A stretch of 64,000 bases of DNA. Origin: Polymyxa betae. Its lineage: Eukaryota > Endomyxa > Phytomyxea > Plasmodiophorida > Plasmodiophoridae. The notes under the pieces were generated by a model. The model did no database searches, was not told the DNA's origin, and worked only from the letters and a program-made list of their open reading frames with translations. The position numbers were made by a program, and so were the translations under genes. Where the stretch lies: contig RBZT01000525.1 of the NCBI GenBank assembly GCA_003693705.1, positions 58,791 to 122,790 of the forward strand. The letters run 5' to 3'. Below are positions 46,812 through 59,878 of the stretch, piece after piece (position 1 is the stretch's first letter; each line of letters opens with the position of its first letter).

Positions 46812-49800
46812 ATGATTCATAATATCCCACATCTGCCGTCCTCGCCATCCGGCTCGCCGACTCTTGAGTTTCCTCTATTGAGTAAAGTCAGGGAACTTGA
46901 ACATTTTCTGACGCTGACTGGGTCGAAAACGGATAACGCTTCGGTCTCTATAGACGCTGAGCTAATCGGTAATATATTTAATCGATTTAACGAATCTCTT
47001 TATCAAACGAGTTCCAGGGCCTTCAGACAAGTTCGCTGATCTTTCTGCGTTTCAAACGATCTTTAACGAGGTCCTTCAAACGCTGTCATATTGTCATCTA
47101 TATAATTGTCTTAGGAGATAGCATGTCTTCAAGAGATGCAAGCTATTGTTAAAGAAAGTAGTCGTTTTATATCGATGACATATTGCTATCGTAGCTGCTC
47201 TAAGGCATTGCCGATGATGAAAAACGAAACAGACGATAATATGCGGAAAGACATTCATCAAAAGTCAAAATCTGTCCCTTTGAAACTGTTTTACTTATTG
47301 TCCCTGTTTAGAACCTTCTCAATTCTGAGACCAGAAATTGCAAAGCTTCATGAGTTCGCAGCGTTTTACGAAAAAATTATTGAAGTATTCGTTCAAAACT
47401 TTAAAAAGCTGGTATGATCGTCGCTCTGAATTTGAAATGCAACCAAAACAATATACTTTTCAGGTCCAGCCCGCTTCTAAAGGCGAAATAGCGAGTGATG
47501 ACCATATTCGAATGTTACAGATAGTGCTCGATCGGCTGATTATCCTCGATGCTTTGAAAGACATGAAAGCTTGTTTGCAAAACGACTTTGCCCGGTATAA
47601 GGTTGATCGCACTTCGTCCCATCACATTTTATATCTGAATCCGTCTAGCGATCATTCTCGAATATTAGGGCTGATTTGCCCGATTCTGATGCGGTCGCTG
47701 ACGACATCCACAACCTGCAAATGTTTTTAGGAAATCCGCAACATCCGAACGATCTTATCGTAACTCGTCTTCGTTGTGAAATACAAAAGATCCCTGGACA
47801 CGAAGATGTCGGTACACTCTATACCCGCCACGATTGCAACTAAAGACTTGAATTTTAAGGTCGTTGTTTTATTAGCGGATGATGCGCTACGCTCGCTGCA
47901 AAAACGGGACTATCTATTGCAGAATGAAAAACACATTTTAGAGCGTGTCTTAATCAACACGATCTTTCTGCTCGATGGGGAATCTAAGCGAATGTCCAAC
48001 GCTTTTAAGTACAAGAAGTTCGACATCGAGGCAATCCGTCTGTATTTCAAAGGAAGACCATACTTGCCTCTTTTCGGTGATATGGTAATCGCTCTGAAAT
48101 CATATTTGCTACTTCATTTGACATGTATATTATAGCATTTAAATATAAGATTTGTTCTTAAGCGGTAATTTGAATGGAATATCATGTCTAGTCTTGAACA
48201 AACAACATTTAGGTGCACTAATTTCGATCCTGCAAAAATGGAAGGCCAGTGGTTTACAGGGGATACTCAACATTACCTGTTAATCGAGAAGAAACAAGAC
48301 ATTGAATCTGAATATAATGCCTTTAAAACATCATTTCTTCATGTAAAGTCCTTGTTGACTGTCAAAAATAAGCTCATAGCCAGTGTAGGTGCTCAGCTCA
48401 ATAAAGGCAAGAGCTGAGGGTCGCGATAATTCCCCCGTCGACCAAAATCTAGCTCAAGAAGTATTTTTCCATTTCACTTAACTGACAGCGATAAAATGAT
48501 AACAGTAATGATTTTTAGGTTTTTGATAAAGTCTTGAATGGATTCAAATTGATATCCAAATGGAATACAGCCATTCAAGAACAATCAGCTTACAAAAGAG
48601 CAAATCCAATCGACAACAAAACATTTATTGTACAAACGTTCTCAATGCAAAACTTTTTTATGTGATTGCAACCTCAGGAAAAAGGAGGAGTCGAGGGCCC
48701 TGGATTCAGTTTCGAATGCGTCGATCGCTACAATTATTCCAATGAAGAGTTATCCACTCTTTGTGCTGTGATAAGCATGCTTAAAAGTAGGTCATATTCA
48801 TATAGAGGTCAATTTATTATCTGAAACGGTTTTCAGGCATCGGCTCCACGCTGCGGGAAGCAGAACCATTTGTTAGAACTATTATTCGAAAGTCAATGCA
48901 TGATGAGATTCAAATGTATCTGCAAGGAACTTTGTCTCAGCCGCTCAGAAAGGCCTATAAACGCGGTTGATATGACACTTTTGCGAATCAGTACTTCTGT
49001 TAAATAAGCCGCTTTATTATAGGGAAAGACGATGTTCGGGCGTGTATGCTACTGTTAAGATGGATAGCTGCTGATTGGTCCAGAGATACTGCAACTGTAC
49101 AGGATTATAAATCGCATTCGAAAGATAAGGGCGCTTCAGTGGAGTTTCCCCGGCGCTGTGTACAGCCATTGTATACACAGATGCTTTTATTAAGGTTATC
49201 CAGAATAGATTTCTTGCTTTGCGACAGTTTTAAATCATTTTCATTAGGCGGATATCTTTGGAGATTTTCTCTGACAAAAGCAAAGGCATGCAGGGCGGAA
49301 TATTCACAGAGAAAAACATTACGAAAGATTTGGTTCCGGAATTTGAACGGGTGTATGATCGCTTGGTTTTTTATCCATACTTGCTTGACTACAAAGGCAC
49401 TTTATCTGCTTGCCTTGATATGAGTGACTTATGGTATCGAGAATTTTATCTAGAGATCACGAAGGTGACCCACTTGCCTTATAATTACGCTATTGCCTAA
49501 GTTTCGCTCGTTAGTGTGTTCAATTTCCCATATCGATGTCGTTGCCATTCATTCTAGCTGAACATGTCGTGAACACCCCTCAGATAGCGGACAGTTTGCT
49601 GTTGTGCATCGATGTTTACAATGATGCCGCTGACCGCGCTCTCAATGCCCTCAATCAGCAATTCATTTTTCGAGAAGTTGAGGCTGAGCTCAACATCGCT
49701 TTCCACACTTTGGTCTGTTTTCCTCACGAGTGTCACTTATAATCCCAACATGTGCTTACTAGGTCCATACTCTTGCCATGAACATTTTTACGTGCTTCAA

Positions 49801-52097
49801 AGCAATCAGCTCCGCTATATTACTGGACCACGATCATAAGCATTGGCAGGACCCAAAAACGCCAGTTTGGAAAAAGTTCGATTCTTCGGCTGCTGGGTAT
49901 AACTTTTGTTCTTGTTGGTTTTTGACTTAGAGTGATGTTTAGATTCGTTACTTTAATGCAACAAAGGGACATCCGCTTATTAGGACGTTCTGTGGACTTG
50001 AGGCGTCTTTTGGCCCAGCATATTAACGGCTACTTTAGGTAATCATGCGGTCAGCTTGCAATAGCGTTTTGTTATTTTGACCTTAGACAAAATATCGATA
50101 TGGCAATCTCCCGCTTTGAAAGTTGTGATTTAACTACTATAATCGATCTCAAATCGATACTGGAGCAGACCCAACTCACTCATCGTTTACTGTCGCAGCA
50201 TCTATCTCTTGACCCTCATCAGGTTAATTTCGCTTAATCTGTACGCTTACACCTAAAGCGCTCTTTTTAGTCCATTCTGCTTGATGTCAATGCGATGACG
50301 AAGTTTCCTCCGTTCTGTGGCCGAATCGTTGTCCATGTTTATTCTGAGCTTCTTGGAGATCTGATACCAAATTTTTGCTTCAATACCTCCATGCTGTTAT
50401 TCAGGCGGGGGCCTGTATCATTTACTGACCCAATGCCTCGTGATTCTCCTCCTCCTTTTATGGCTCAATTTTGGTCAGTGTTCACCTAAGAGAGATTTCA
50501 AAGATTAATTCCTGGCTCATAGGTATACTCAGAGTTTTAACAAGGTGTTTGCAGATGCCCTCAAGACAACCCATGATTTCTTTGGATCTGATCACATGCT
50601 TGCTCTAATTAACTTGTTAGACCCCAAAGATTTTGTTACTCTTTTTGAGCAGATTTACTGTTTTCTTGAAGAGAAGGTATCCACTGCACCCTCGCTTCGA
50701 ATTTTGTGTGCTTACATACAGTTCAGGTTAATTACGTTTTCGCATCATACGCCAAAGTTATGATAGATTCAATGGATCCAATCAAATTACCTTCCCTCAA
50801 ATATGGAGTAATTGGAGGATATGGGTATTTCGATTTGAAACTCAAACCAATTGCTTGTTATGAGAATCTGCGCTCCGAGTTTTTTCAAGCAATCAAAGAT
50901 ATTGTTAGTCCACCAGACTCTGCTTGATACTCTATTAAATTTTCTATATAGGGCAACACATTAGCTTTCATTCACCAACTTTCTTTAGCGCAATGTCAGC
51001 TGAATTCCTGGGACACGAATGTTTTATCGTTTTTTGAGAAGCTCGCGAGTTCAGCGGCTAGGAATGTCCAAGAAGCTCCATTACCTTCAGTCGAGCCTCT
51101 CCGGCAATGTGTCGAACAGGTTCCTTATCAAACGTACTATACTGAAAGCGCTTATCCAATTTCAGTCCATAATCTTGCGTTCTGGAGAACAATCCCCTTC
51201 GTTGTTGACCGTGACGCTTGAAAGGCTATATAACAGTATCGAGAAATCAGGTGCATTGTCAGAGTGGGTTGGCAAACTGTCTCCACACCGTCAGTTTCTT
51301 ATCATGATATAACTCTTTGAATCCGTTTCTCTAATATTCGTTCAGATGTGTTGGATCTTGAAACCCCGAAGGACTTGTGCAGACTCTGGTCTGCATTGCA
51401 GTTTACTTTCTTGAATCCAACGCAAGAACAGATCGATGCCACAGAACCTTCTAATGTTGAGGTAAAGCGGTTGTTTAGTGTCTTTTCCACTCTTAATTTG
51501 TTTAGATATTTGGTGATGGGTTCTCTTGGGCTGGCATGTCGTTCCTTCACCTTTGCGGCTTCCGTCATAGGTCAGATTCATCTATCAGAAAGATAGGTTG
51601 TTTTATTGGTATCATTAGATTTGAAGCGTTAGACTTTGTGTATTACATCCTGCGTATGCAGTTAATTTCTCCTGCAAATCTTGCTATTGACCCAAAGAGG
51701 TCCAAAAAGGGCAAAGCCGATCCAGAAAAGGAAGTATGTCAATTTCTCGCGAAAAGTACCTCCTAGCTCAATATCTTGTAGCTATTTCCGTTTGTTAAGA
51801 AGTTGCTGGAAGACGGTTCCAATACCAAGCTTCTTAACAGCTATCTTTTCTCGATAATGGAGTCACATTTCGACGGCATTCATAAGCTTTCAATACCTGT
51901 ACTTGCTCCAGAAGTCGACACCCCGCTTTCTCCAAGTCGTACGTGTTTTCGTTTTGCTGATAGATCTTGAGTGATTGAATCTCATCATAGATGCTCGATT
52001 GTCAATTCAACCTGTAGTCTCTCCTACTGCAGATTCTCTTCATGCCGGTACGCCTGCATTCACTTCGTACTTTTCCTCTAGCCCCAAAGCATCTTAA
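46812..52097 (+). CDS. CYFIP: CYFIP/Sra-1 homologue, WAVE regulatory complex subunit
   Basis: CYFIP pairs with NAP1 in the WAVE complex, receives active Rac1 and releases WAVE to switch on Arp2/3 actin branching. The gene is very intron-rich. Diagnostic blocks in order: YRSCSKALP (about 47190); RPEIAKLHEFAAFYEK; LIILDALKDMKACLQNDFARYK; FKGRPYLPLFGDM (about 48060); DMSDLWYREFYLEITK (about 49430); SLPFILAEHVVNTPQIADS; LCIDVYNDAADRALNALNQQF; RLLAQHINGYFR (near 50010); DLETPKDLCRLWSALQF (about 51360); FEALDFVYYILRMQ. These collinear matches cover the whole family length. Near-terminal exons end SPKAS and TAA 52095-52097 overlapping an AATAAA. Some exon borders are uncertain. Confidence 0.9.
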
Positions 52098-52122
52098 TAA
52101 AAACAGTGTCAGCAACTTCTAT

Positions 52123-52362
52123 TTATAAGAGCTCGCTTAGTGCCATCATGTCGCGGACATCTATACTGTCTTGGGTTTTTTCGATAGATCTCATCCTTGC
52201 GTTTTGTGGTATGAAATTTGTATCGATTTGACCTTTTACAAATTCTGGATGCCTGCACTCCAGAGATGCACTTGTGTACTCTGCGTAAATTGTTTGTTGA
52301 GCAACAAACTGCGTGACTGCTGGCAAACAACCAAACTGCGCAAATCCGGAATCCAGCATCAT
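52123..52362 (-). pseudogene. Possible relic of a biotin-dependent carboxylase
   Basis: This minus-strand frame contains RHPEFVKGQIDTNFIPQN, which resembles the HPEF-x-G-x-V-x-T-x-F-I-PQ block near the end of the biotin carboxylase domain in methylcrotonyl- and pyruvate carboxylases. No other carboxylase segment is present: the next upstream gene starts 220 bp away. If real, it is a short isolated relic. It could also be chance similarity. Confidence 0.25.
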
Positions 52363-52584
52363 GGAACATGAATCATGATTGAAAACTGACCAAATCCGTC
52401 GCGCAGTCGCTTTTCCGACGTATTTTTCAACGGAGGTTCATTGGCTAGATAGTGAAATTCGACATACGCTGACACTCAGTTTGAATGGAACAGTTTCATT
52501 TTTTTTTGAGATAACTTAATCAGCATTGGAAGAAACACCATTAGCGACCAATCGAAAATATGCTTAATGCAATTCGTTGTCGAT

Positions 52585-53269
52585 TTAATCACCCTCCTCA
52601 ATTACGTCTCCCCATTGGTTTCTTTTTTGCTGTTTCAGATTGCGTCGGATTTCGTCATTGTGGTCATCAGAATCACTTATGGAGACATCTTGCGACTTTT
52701 CGTTCTGATCTAAGGCCCCATCCTCATCGGCCAGTTCAATTTTTGATTTATACTCAGCTAATAATGGGGAATCGGGCCACTCCTTTTCGACTACCCGACG
52801 AATGTCTTTTCCGATTGGAGTGCGTAACGAAACTAAGGCCTTCAATGCAGGCTCTGTTGAACTGTGCCAAGCTAAAATAGAATTCAGATCGACTATCATC
52901 TAACATTTTATAAAAGTACCATATTGAACTCCAGCAATAGCCCCAATGGATCCTAATATCAATCGCGCCTTCACTCGATTCCGGACTGCTGTAGCAGCTA
53001 GCAAAGATGAAGCCGTATTCCAAACAAATTGTTTCAACTAACCAAGAACACCGGCAATCAATCCGACAGCTGAATAATTTAGCATACGTTTTTGGATAGA
53101 CACTCTTATAGCAGACAATTCAGCCTCTTCTTCGGGCAGTAGCTGTCCATTCTGTAGTTTGCTTACAAGCAGCTCGCCTACGCTCCTTTGACTATCACGA
53201 TTACGTTAAAAACAACGAGGAATAACAGTGGCAATCAACTGACACCCTTTTCTTTGGACATGATCCCAT
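52585..53269 (-). CDS. Small membrane protein with two hydrophobic segments, unknown
   Basis: Spliced from ATG 53269: MGSCPKKRV, an intron (about 53184-53240, GTCAGT...GATAG), then QRSVGELLVSKLQNG with PEEEAELSAIRVSIQKR and a hydrophobic segment AVGLIAGVL. A second intron (about 53015-53060) joins AATAVRNRVKARLILG and a glycine-rich hydrophobic segment GSIGAIAGVQYG. A third intron (about 52880-52925) leads to a hydrophilic tail, acidic in the middle (LADEDGALDQNEKSQDVSI), ending GDVIEEGD. Two short GxxxG-rich hydrophobic stretches recall small mitochondrial inner-membrane proteins, but I cannot name the family. Confidence 0.6.
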
Positions 53270-53769
53270 GAGGCTCTCTCTTGACTGTTAGATAGAGAGA
53301 GCGCTTAAGATAACCGACGGCGACGCAGCCTTATTCGGAGGTGGATATTATGCGGATATTGATTAGTTGCATGCTGACGAATTTGTCCAGGTTTTGCCAA
53401 TATTAATGCCACATTTACTGCTGGACATTGTGGAGGCATGTCGACCTTTCAGAAATCATCAGGAAACCAAGAAATCTCGGTGCCAACGACGAAAACAGCT
53501 TCAGCGATTTCCTGGCATCCACTGGGTTATTTTTCATCACCATTTCTGCTGGACTCTGAATCCGCCCTCGTGATGGTTTCGTTCAGGAAAAGAGCTAAAA
53601 ATAGAGGCTATAGAGGGTGACGATAGCAGCTGCGCAGAACGATGGGACTTTGACTTAACAGTTACCGTTTAACTCTCCCATCACATTTACATTCCGATAG
53701 TCTCCAATCATCATATCACACATGAACTACATCTACCATCAGCTGGTTTAGGCTCACCATCGATATTAT

Positions 53770-55727
53770 ATGAATTGCGGCCTGGTGATCGTCTTTGTAA
53801 GCATCGGGTTCGGTTTCGTTGAAGCAGGATTTTTCGAATCCAACCAGCAGGCTCAGTATGCATCATTTCGAAGTGAGTAATTTGGCTGCTGTCTTTGAAT
53901 CAGGGCGCTGACTTGTATCAGATAGCAACTTGAAGCAGAGACCTAATAAGCTGATAGCCACGAGCAGACAGAAATCACGACCTCCCCTAAAAAATACAGT
54001 TCCGGGTAATTCAACGATTGATCGAATTTCTGTTGGAATTATGCCAATTACTTGAAGTAGGAATGACTTTCTACAACGTCCCGGACGAGTCAAACAACGG
54101 CGCTCAAGGGTATGAGAGCCAGCACGACGAACGCGATACGTTCCGAGATATTGTGTTACCAATCGGCCTGCTCTCTACACCGTTTCCTCAGGCTGAATGG
54201 AACGACATTAGTAATTGCCACATTACTTTCTGTCTCTCAACATGATGTACTAATTTGCATCTCTAGGTGATTTGGACCCGTTTCTCGGTCTGTTGGAAAA
54301 GCCACAAAAAATTCCTGATTTCGAGCAAAACGAGCAAAGTCCACCAAAAATTCCTGATTTCGAGCAAAACGAGCAAAGTCCACCAAAAATTCCTGATTTC
54401 GAGCAAAACGAGCAAAGTCTCAATGTTGTTGAAATAGGCTTCATTGACAGTCAAACTTCGTTTGAAATACAATCAAGCGACTTCGATGACGATATCTCGG
54501 AAGACGCTCGGGATTCTGATTCCGTCGTTCTTCTCGAACCTGATTGTACTCAAGAGAACCTCGTTTCTGACGAAGATTGCGATTCCCTTTGTCATAATCT
54601 TGACATTGCCGAGGAAAAGGATTCGTTCAGCAGAGCCACTGATTGCATTCAACCTACCGAGAACGTTTTGGTTTTGCAAATTTGCAGGGTGCCCAGGAAT
54701 GACAAAGCTCATGAGATCGACTCTGTCCTGGAAAGCCAGCACGAATTTCCAAGTTCTCAACCTGGCAGGAACCAGGCTTCGGATTCCGACTATAATCAGC
54801 CACAGCAACCAGACTCTGCTAGAAATCCAGATTCAGCCGATCTCAGATCGCATCCGACGTTTGTCATCGATCAGAACTACAAACGGTTTTTTTCGCCGAG
54901 ATCTGATCATCTGCTAGAAAGGAGTACTTGGCATCCAAGAATGCTCGCCCTTTATGACCCGGGGCGCCATCATTCGCATCAGAACGACAACCAGTTATCA
55001 AAACTTACATTCCAACAATTTATTGTAGATGTGTGTCTTCAGATTCGGGGGTCGTCAGGATTGTCTTTGTCGTTGCTGCTCAGAATCCATGCTGATCTAA
55101 ATAACATAGCCAGCCGGCTGCTAGGTCTTCAAGAATCAAGTCATCAAGGCAAATTAGAGCTCGTCGAGATATTACACGATAACAAGTTTCCGGTAGACGA
55201 CGAAATCGATTTGAATGGTCGTAATCAAATATGCTATCAAGAAGACATACCAGGTATGCGATTTCTGTTGTTTTGTTAAGTTCAAACAATTAAAGGATTG
55301 AATGCAGCAAACAAAGCAGAGCATTTTTGTCAGGCTGAGCAGCATGTTTGTGATCAATTCTTCAAGCTTCCTGTTTACGTGGAAGATCCAGATTTTGAAT
55401 CTGGCACTGACAGAAGAGACGTCAGGCTTGCAGGTCAAGATTCAACAGCTGTGGCAGCCACTCAAACTGATGTATGGGAAATTTCAGGTTGCAATATCGT
55501 TCAAGTACTGATAGGATGGCTGTCAGAGCGATGCTCGTGATTTCATTGTCGCTGCTGAAGTACCAACGCAGCCTAGAGAGGAGGCCAGTTCAGAGTCAAC
55601 CAGTGATTATGCAGTCTTAACTATCAGCTTAACCTTCATATTTGTAATTACATGGACCGTTTCTGTTGCTTTCAAACCGAAGTTTAGACAACGAAATAGA
55701 ACGTATATTGTTGAACTTCAATTTTGA
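53770..55727 (+). CDS. Type I membrane protein with 13-residue triple repeat, unknown
   Basis: Exon 1 (from ATG 53770) is a signal peptide (MNCGLVIVFVSIGFGFVEAG) ending FESNQQAQYASFR. After an intron at about 53872-53922 and further short exons, splicing of WNDI through GTAATT...CTCTAG joins SDLDPFLGLLEKP. Then come three tandem copies of PPKIPDFEQNEQS, a long acidic Ser/Asp/Glu region, a conserved-looking part (YKRFFSPRSDHLLERSTWHP, LSLLLRIHADLNNIASRLLG) and, two introns later, one transmembrane helix (VLTISLTFIFVITWTVSV) with a basic tail to TGA 55725-55727. The layout recalls SUN-like or karyogamy-type ER membrane proteins, but no diagnostic motif is seen. Confidence 0.6.
54302..54418 (+). 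repeat. In-frame 39-bp tandem repeat, three copies
   Basis: Three nearly identical 39-bp units encode P[QP]KIPDFEQNEQS. Differences are confined to the first codons and the end, which implies recent duplication inside the coding sequence. Confidence 0.92.
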
Positions 55728-55958
55728 AATGATGAAAATCCAACGCCATTTTGGAAAAAATAAACTGATCCAATTAGGTGTTCGGAAAGAAAATTTCTGG
55801 ATAAATGAAATTGAATGTAAAAGACTACTCCTATAAGGCAATGCCACAGCTTAGATAAAAAGCAAGCATTTGATTTGACGAATTTGCATACTCTATATAT
55901 ATCGATAGTGAATGTGAACCGGAAATAAGCTTTAAAAGATGAAATCGTCATCTGGTAA

Positions 55959-56864
55959 CTACCAGATCGAGGACCAAACCTTGGAGAAGATACTCTTAGC
56001 CTGTTTTTGGGATTCTAGTTTCTCACGTTCGATCTGCCTTTGCCTGGCTAACCGGTGTGCTAAGGTACTTTGCTCAAATGAATCGGCGTATATGCTAAGT
56101 GCATCTGGTCGGGCTTTGAACGATTGATGTTCAAGATATTGAGGTGTCGACAGCGAACAATCAAAAACGATGGGCTGCAGACATATTTCTTCGGCATCAA
56201 CGTTGATGTTATGCAAAGCTTCAATTAGCGCGAAAGAAAGCGACTTCTTCACAGAATAAACCGTTGCAATGCGTTTTCTGCTGATTGAAACGCTCACAAC
56301 ACCAGCAACAGATAATATGGCGTTTTTAACCGCATCTTCATCAGCAGGACCGTGCAATTGAAGCTTCACTGAATCCAGGCTCTTTTTCTTAAAAGACTGA
56401 GCTCTACTTTCGTCATCGGTTTTACTGAGGTTTACAAGCGATGCACTAGCGAAATGTGCCTATGAATACGACCTTAATTATGACTGAAAGTTGCAGAAAA
56501 TGCAAAATACCAGATTTTTGTTTGGATGCGTACACAGCTGCGTCAGATTATCGATCAGGGGTTTCATAGAAAGCAACAGCTGCCGGTTAGACGGGTGCGA
56601 AGACAGAAACAAAACTGTTTGTGCAGCAAGCAGCATAACCCTGATATCGGATCCAGGAGAAAGGAATGCGATCACGCCACTAATACAGCCATGCTCCCTT
56701 GCAATATACAGCTGATTATCCGGTTCAGCGGCCAGCTGCCTTAACTGAGCAACTCAACTTAGGCAGAGACCGGTGCAATTCGCCACGAATCCGACCTTCA
56801 ACGCGATTGCTTCCGGATGTAGAGGTGTCGCTGTCGGTCCAACCTTATAGCCAGTATCGGCCAT
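55959..56864 (-). CDS. ARMC1: ARMC1 homologue (armadillo plus HMA-like C-terminal domain)
   Basis: In animals ARMC1 is a cytosolic/mitochondrial protein tied to mitochondrial distribution and the MICOS complex. The start at 56864 gives MADTGYKVGPTATPLHPEAI. An intron ending GCTCAG joins LRQLAAEPDNQLYIAREHGC, the characteristic opening of ARMC1, then ISGVIAFLSPGSD and AAQTVLFLSSHPSNRQLL (armadillo helices). After exons around 56470-56390, the last part (56369-55959) has an HMA-like fold, VKLQLHGPADEDAVKNAILS with VAGVVSVSISR, lacking the metal-binding CxxC. It ends KSIFSKVWSSIW, matching the aromatic C-terminus of the family. Confidence 0.8.
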
Positions 56865-57553
56865 GATGTTTGATGATCGTCGAACCGCTTAGCAAACGTA
56901 CTGATCATGCACGAGAGGCAAAAGCAAGCAAGCAAACAGATAAGAGGAGGAGGCCGCGGCCCACACTGAAGCCGCAGCCCTCTTCTTTTAACATGACCAG
57001 GACATTTCTTCTAGAGGGAAGTCGCCTCGTTTAGACGGTATAGTCGTGAATGCCATCTAGAAGGCCACGTCATTGGCGACAATTCCGCAGGCTTTGTTGC
57101 CAGGCACTCCAATCCGAAAAATCGCAACAAGCACATCATTGCTGCCCATGACATCGTTCGGCAGTTAAGTACGCTGTTGGTCGCGGTTCAGGCAAGAATC
57201 CGTTTTTGAATGTCAGGATAGATGAAGCGAGGTCGACTGGACTGATACTACCGGTCTGTTAGTCATCCCAACCTTCAATCTCATTTCAAACGATTCATTT
57301 TCGCCAAATCCATATCAGAAATACAAGGAAATCAGGTGAATTCGACACGCACAAATATTGGCGATGTCGATGAGCGGAATCAACTAGACGATTGAATTCG
57401 TAGTGTACAATGGACTATTATTGGGTATATTATTCGGAATCATCATACGTTAACTTACTATCAGATGTAGTACTGGGCCTTCGGATATCGTCAAATTTCT
57501 TTACGAATCGTCTCCTGGGCTTGGATCGGATCTAAATACATTAAGTACGAAAA
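56865..57553. other. Intergenic, no convincing gene
   Basis: Nearly 700 bp without a long frame. A minus-strand stretch around 57060-57150 reads VLVAIFRIGVPGNKACGIV but is too short to call. No RNA gene seen. Confidence 0.45.
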
Positions 57554-59725
57554 TCATATGGCAAACTGTGGTAGTACAATGAAATCATTGTCGTCTAAGT
57601 CAACGAAACGATCTTCAGGAAAATCGATAGCTTCGTCGATAGATGATTTTGGCATCCACCAATCGATGAAGCGATAGCTGAGATAATTGAATGCCATCAC
57701 AGCACAGAACAAGATTCCGGCTACAGGACCACATCCATAGTAACTAGTAATTAACGATCAGACGACGTTGAAGTCCTTGTGAAAGTAAACAAACACAAGT
57801 CAATGTGCAGGAAAAAACTGAATACGAGTTCGCTGATGATCAGAAGAATGAATGAAAGTCGGCGTAATGGAAAACTCGTTGCGAAATAACCGGGAAATAG
57901 ATAACGAAATTAGGAATTGCTGAGATTGAATCGATTACCGGCGCAGCCGAACGCTTAAAGGTTCAGGACGATTCCTCATCACTTGATAATAGACCCTCTC
58001 TGTCCTTTCGGCGACACTATTCCAGTTATACATACGCCTCACCTAATAGTTATTCAGCATTATCATAAACAAACGTTTGCAATTCACTTCTTCATGTAGA
58101 TCTTGCGGGCGAACGCGGCGAACATGCCCGATAGCTTTCGACAGTGCTTTGATAACGTCGGAAGCGTTCGGCTCCGTTAGGGTGATCATCGTTTCAGGCA
58201 GAACTTCGCTAATACCGCCAACGCGTGTTGAGACGGTGTACAAACCTAGTAAGCACATCAATTTGGTGAAACATTATTCAAAAAAAGGATAAATAATACC
58301 GCAAGAGATGGCTTCGAGAATGGCGATGCAGAACGCCTCGGTAAGCGAACAATTGAGGAAAATATGACCGCGAACTAAAATGTCACGAACATCGCTGTGT
58401 TGAATGGTGCCAAGCATCTCAATCCGGTCGTGGAGCTGGTTCTTTTCACGCATCTCCTCGATCAAAATTCGCTTCGGTCCGTCGCCGCCAATAATAAAAT
58501 ACACGTTGGGGAAACGAGAACAAATCTCAGGTATGACTTCTGCAGCCAAATCTATTCCCTTAGCAAAACATACGATTCAATAAATAAGATGAAGCTAAAG
58601 AGGAAAGAATGATTGTTCTTTCCACTTTGGAGGAAACGAAAATCACATCGATTAATAATTCATAAGTTTAGCATACCTTTCTGTAGACGAGCCTGCTCAG
58701 AAGAACAATATTAATCCGATCCTTTGTCGGAGGAGCAGCATTACGATCTGGGGTGAATTTCGTGGCATCCACAGCATTGGGGATTACAGACACCTACAGC
58801 AATGGACTCAGTTCCTGACAGCAACTTCCGGACTTCATGATACAATGTGAGATGAATTCAAATAACCCATGGCACAAGTAGAAAAGTAAAAACACGAAAT
58901 ATTGCTAGAGAAGAAAACAAAGGGCTTACATCTCTAGGATCCAAATATGCTCTCAGTACGAGATTTTCTCTGGATGTGTGTGACACACAGATAACCTAAA
59001 CGAAATCGTCAAGGCACGAAACAGAATTCCCAAAACCTTACATGGTCGATTTCAGATAACCACATTTTGTTAAGCTTATTGACATGAATGGCACCGATAT
59101 CAGCAAATCCAAACAAGGAATGGTCTGTATAGACAGCTTTATACCCCATGGTTTTGGCGTGAAGAATAGCTTCGGCCGCCATAAACGACGTGCTTTGATG
59201 ACCATGGACGATATCTATCTAATGTCTTATCAGTAACGGAGGAGTGATGGCGTGATGATAATGGTGGGGTGGGGCGACCCCTCTTACTTTTTCTCTTATC
59301 AATATATTTCGAAGTAAAGGCAAGAAGGTGCACATGGTTGGAGGTGTAGCTTGCTGAACCACCACCCTCAATGGGCAATAATACACTTTCAGGCCTTGGC
59401 TCAAATAACGGACGCCTTGCCGCTGCTTCTCATAAGTTCCTGTAATTAAAATCACCTAGAACGACCCGGGATTCATATAAGGTCGTCAAAAAGAACGCGT
59501 TACTAACCTTATGGTGCCTTCGAATTAATCCCTAAAACTCCATTTCAGCATAAACCACGAGATCGCAGGAAAATGTTTGACCTGAGCCAGATAGTATTGG
59601 TGCATTTCAACGCCGCCCATTCGCGGATAGGAGAAATCGGAGATCAGCGCGATTGCCAGGCGCCGGCCGGATGGCAGAGCTGATTCCAAGGCCTCCAGGC
59701 CGGCGTCGATCGGCGTAGACGCCAT
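57554..59725 (-). CDS. PIGA: GPI-GlcNAc transferase catalytic subunit PIGA/GPI3
   Basis: PIGA transfers GlcNAc from UDP-GlcNAc to phosphatidylinositol on the cytosolic ER face, the first step of GPI-anchor synthesis. From 59725: [53 protein letters not shown] (about 59200), [18 protein letters not shown], then [16 protein letters not shown] and [14 protein letters not shown]. Next are [18 protein letters not shown], the GT4 acid motif [12 protein letters not shown], and [14 protein letters not shown]. The C-terminal exon after introns near 57760-57950 has a hydrophobic anchor and [18 protein letters not shown], equivalent to the PIGA tail, stopping at 57554-57556. About eight introns. All family blocks are present. 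Confidence 0.94.
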
Positions 59726-59878
59726 TGGCAGCGGTCAAATATGGTCCGTCGCAGCCAGGATCCGGCGATCCGCAGCATAAGAGAAATCATTCAAATACAG
59801 ATATGAATGCACAAGGAAGCGGAACTGATGCAAACACAAAATTAAACATTACTTGTGTATTTTAAGGGTCTACTAGGC

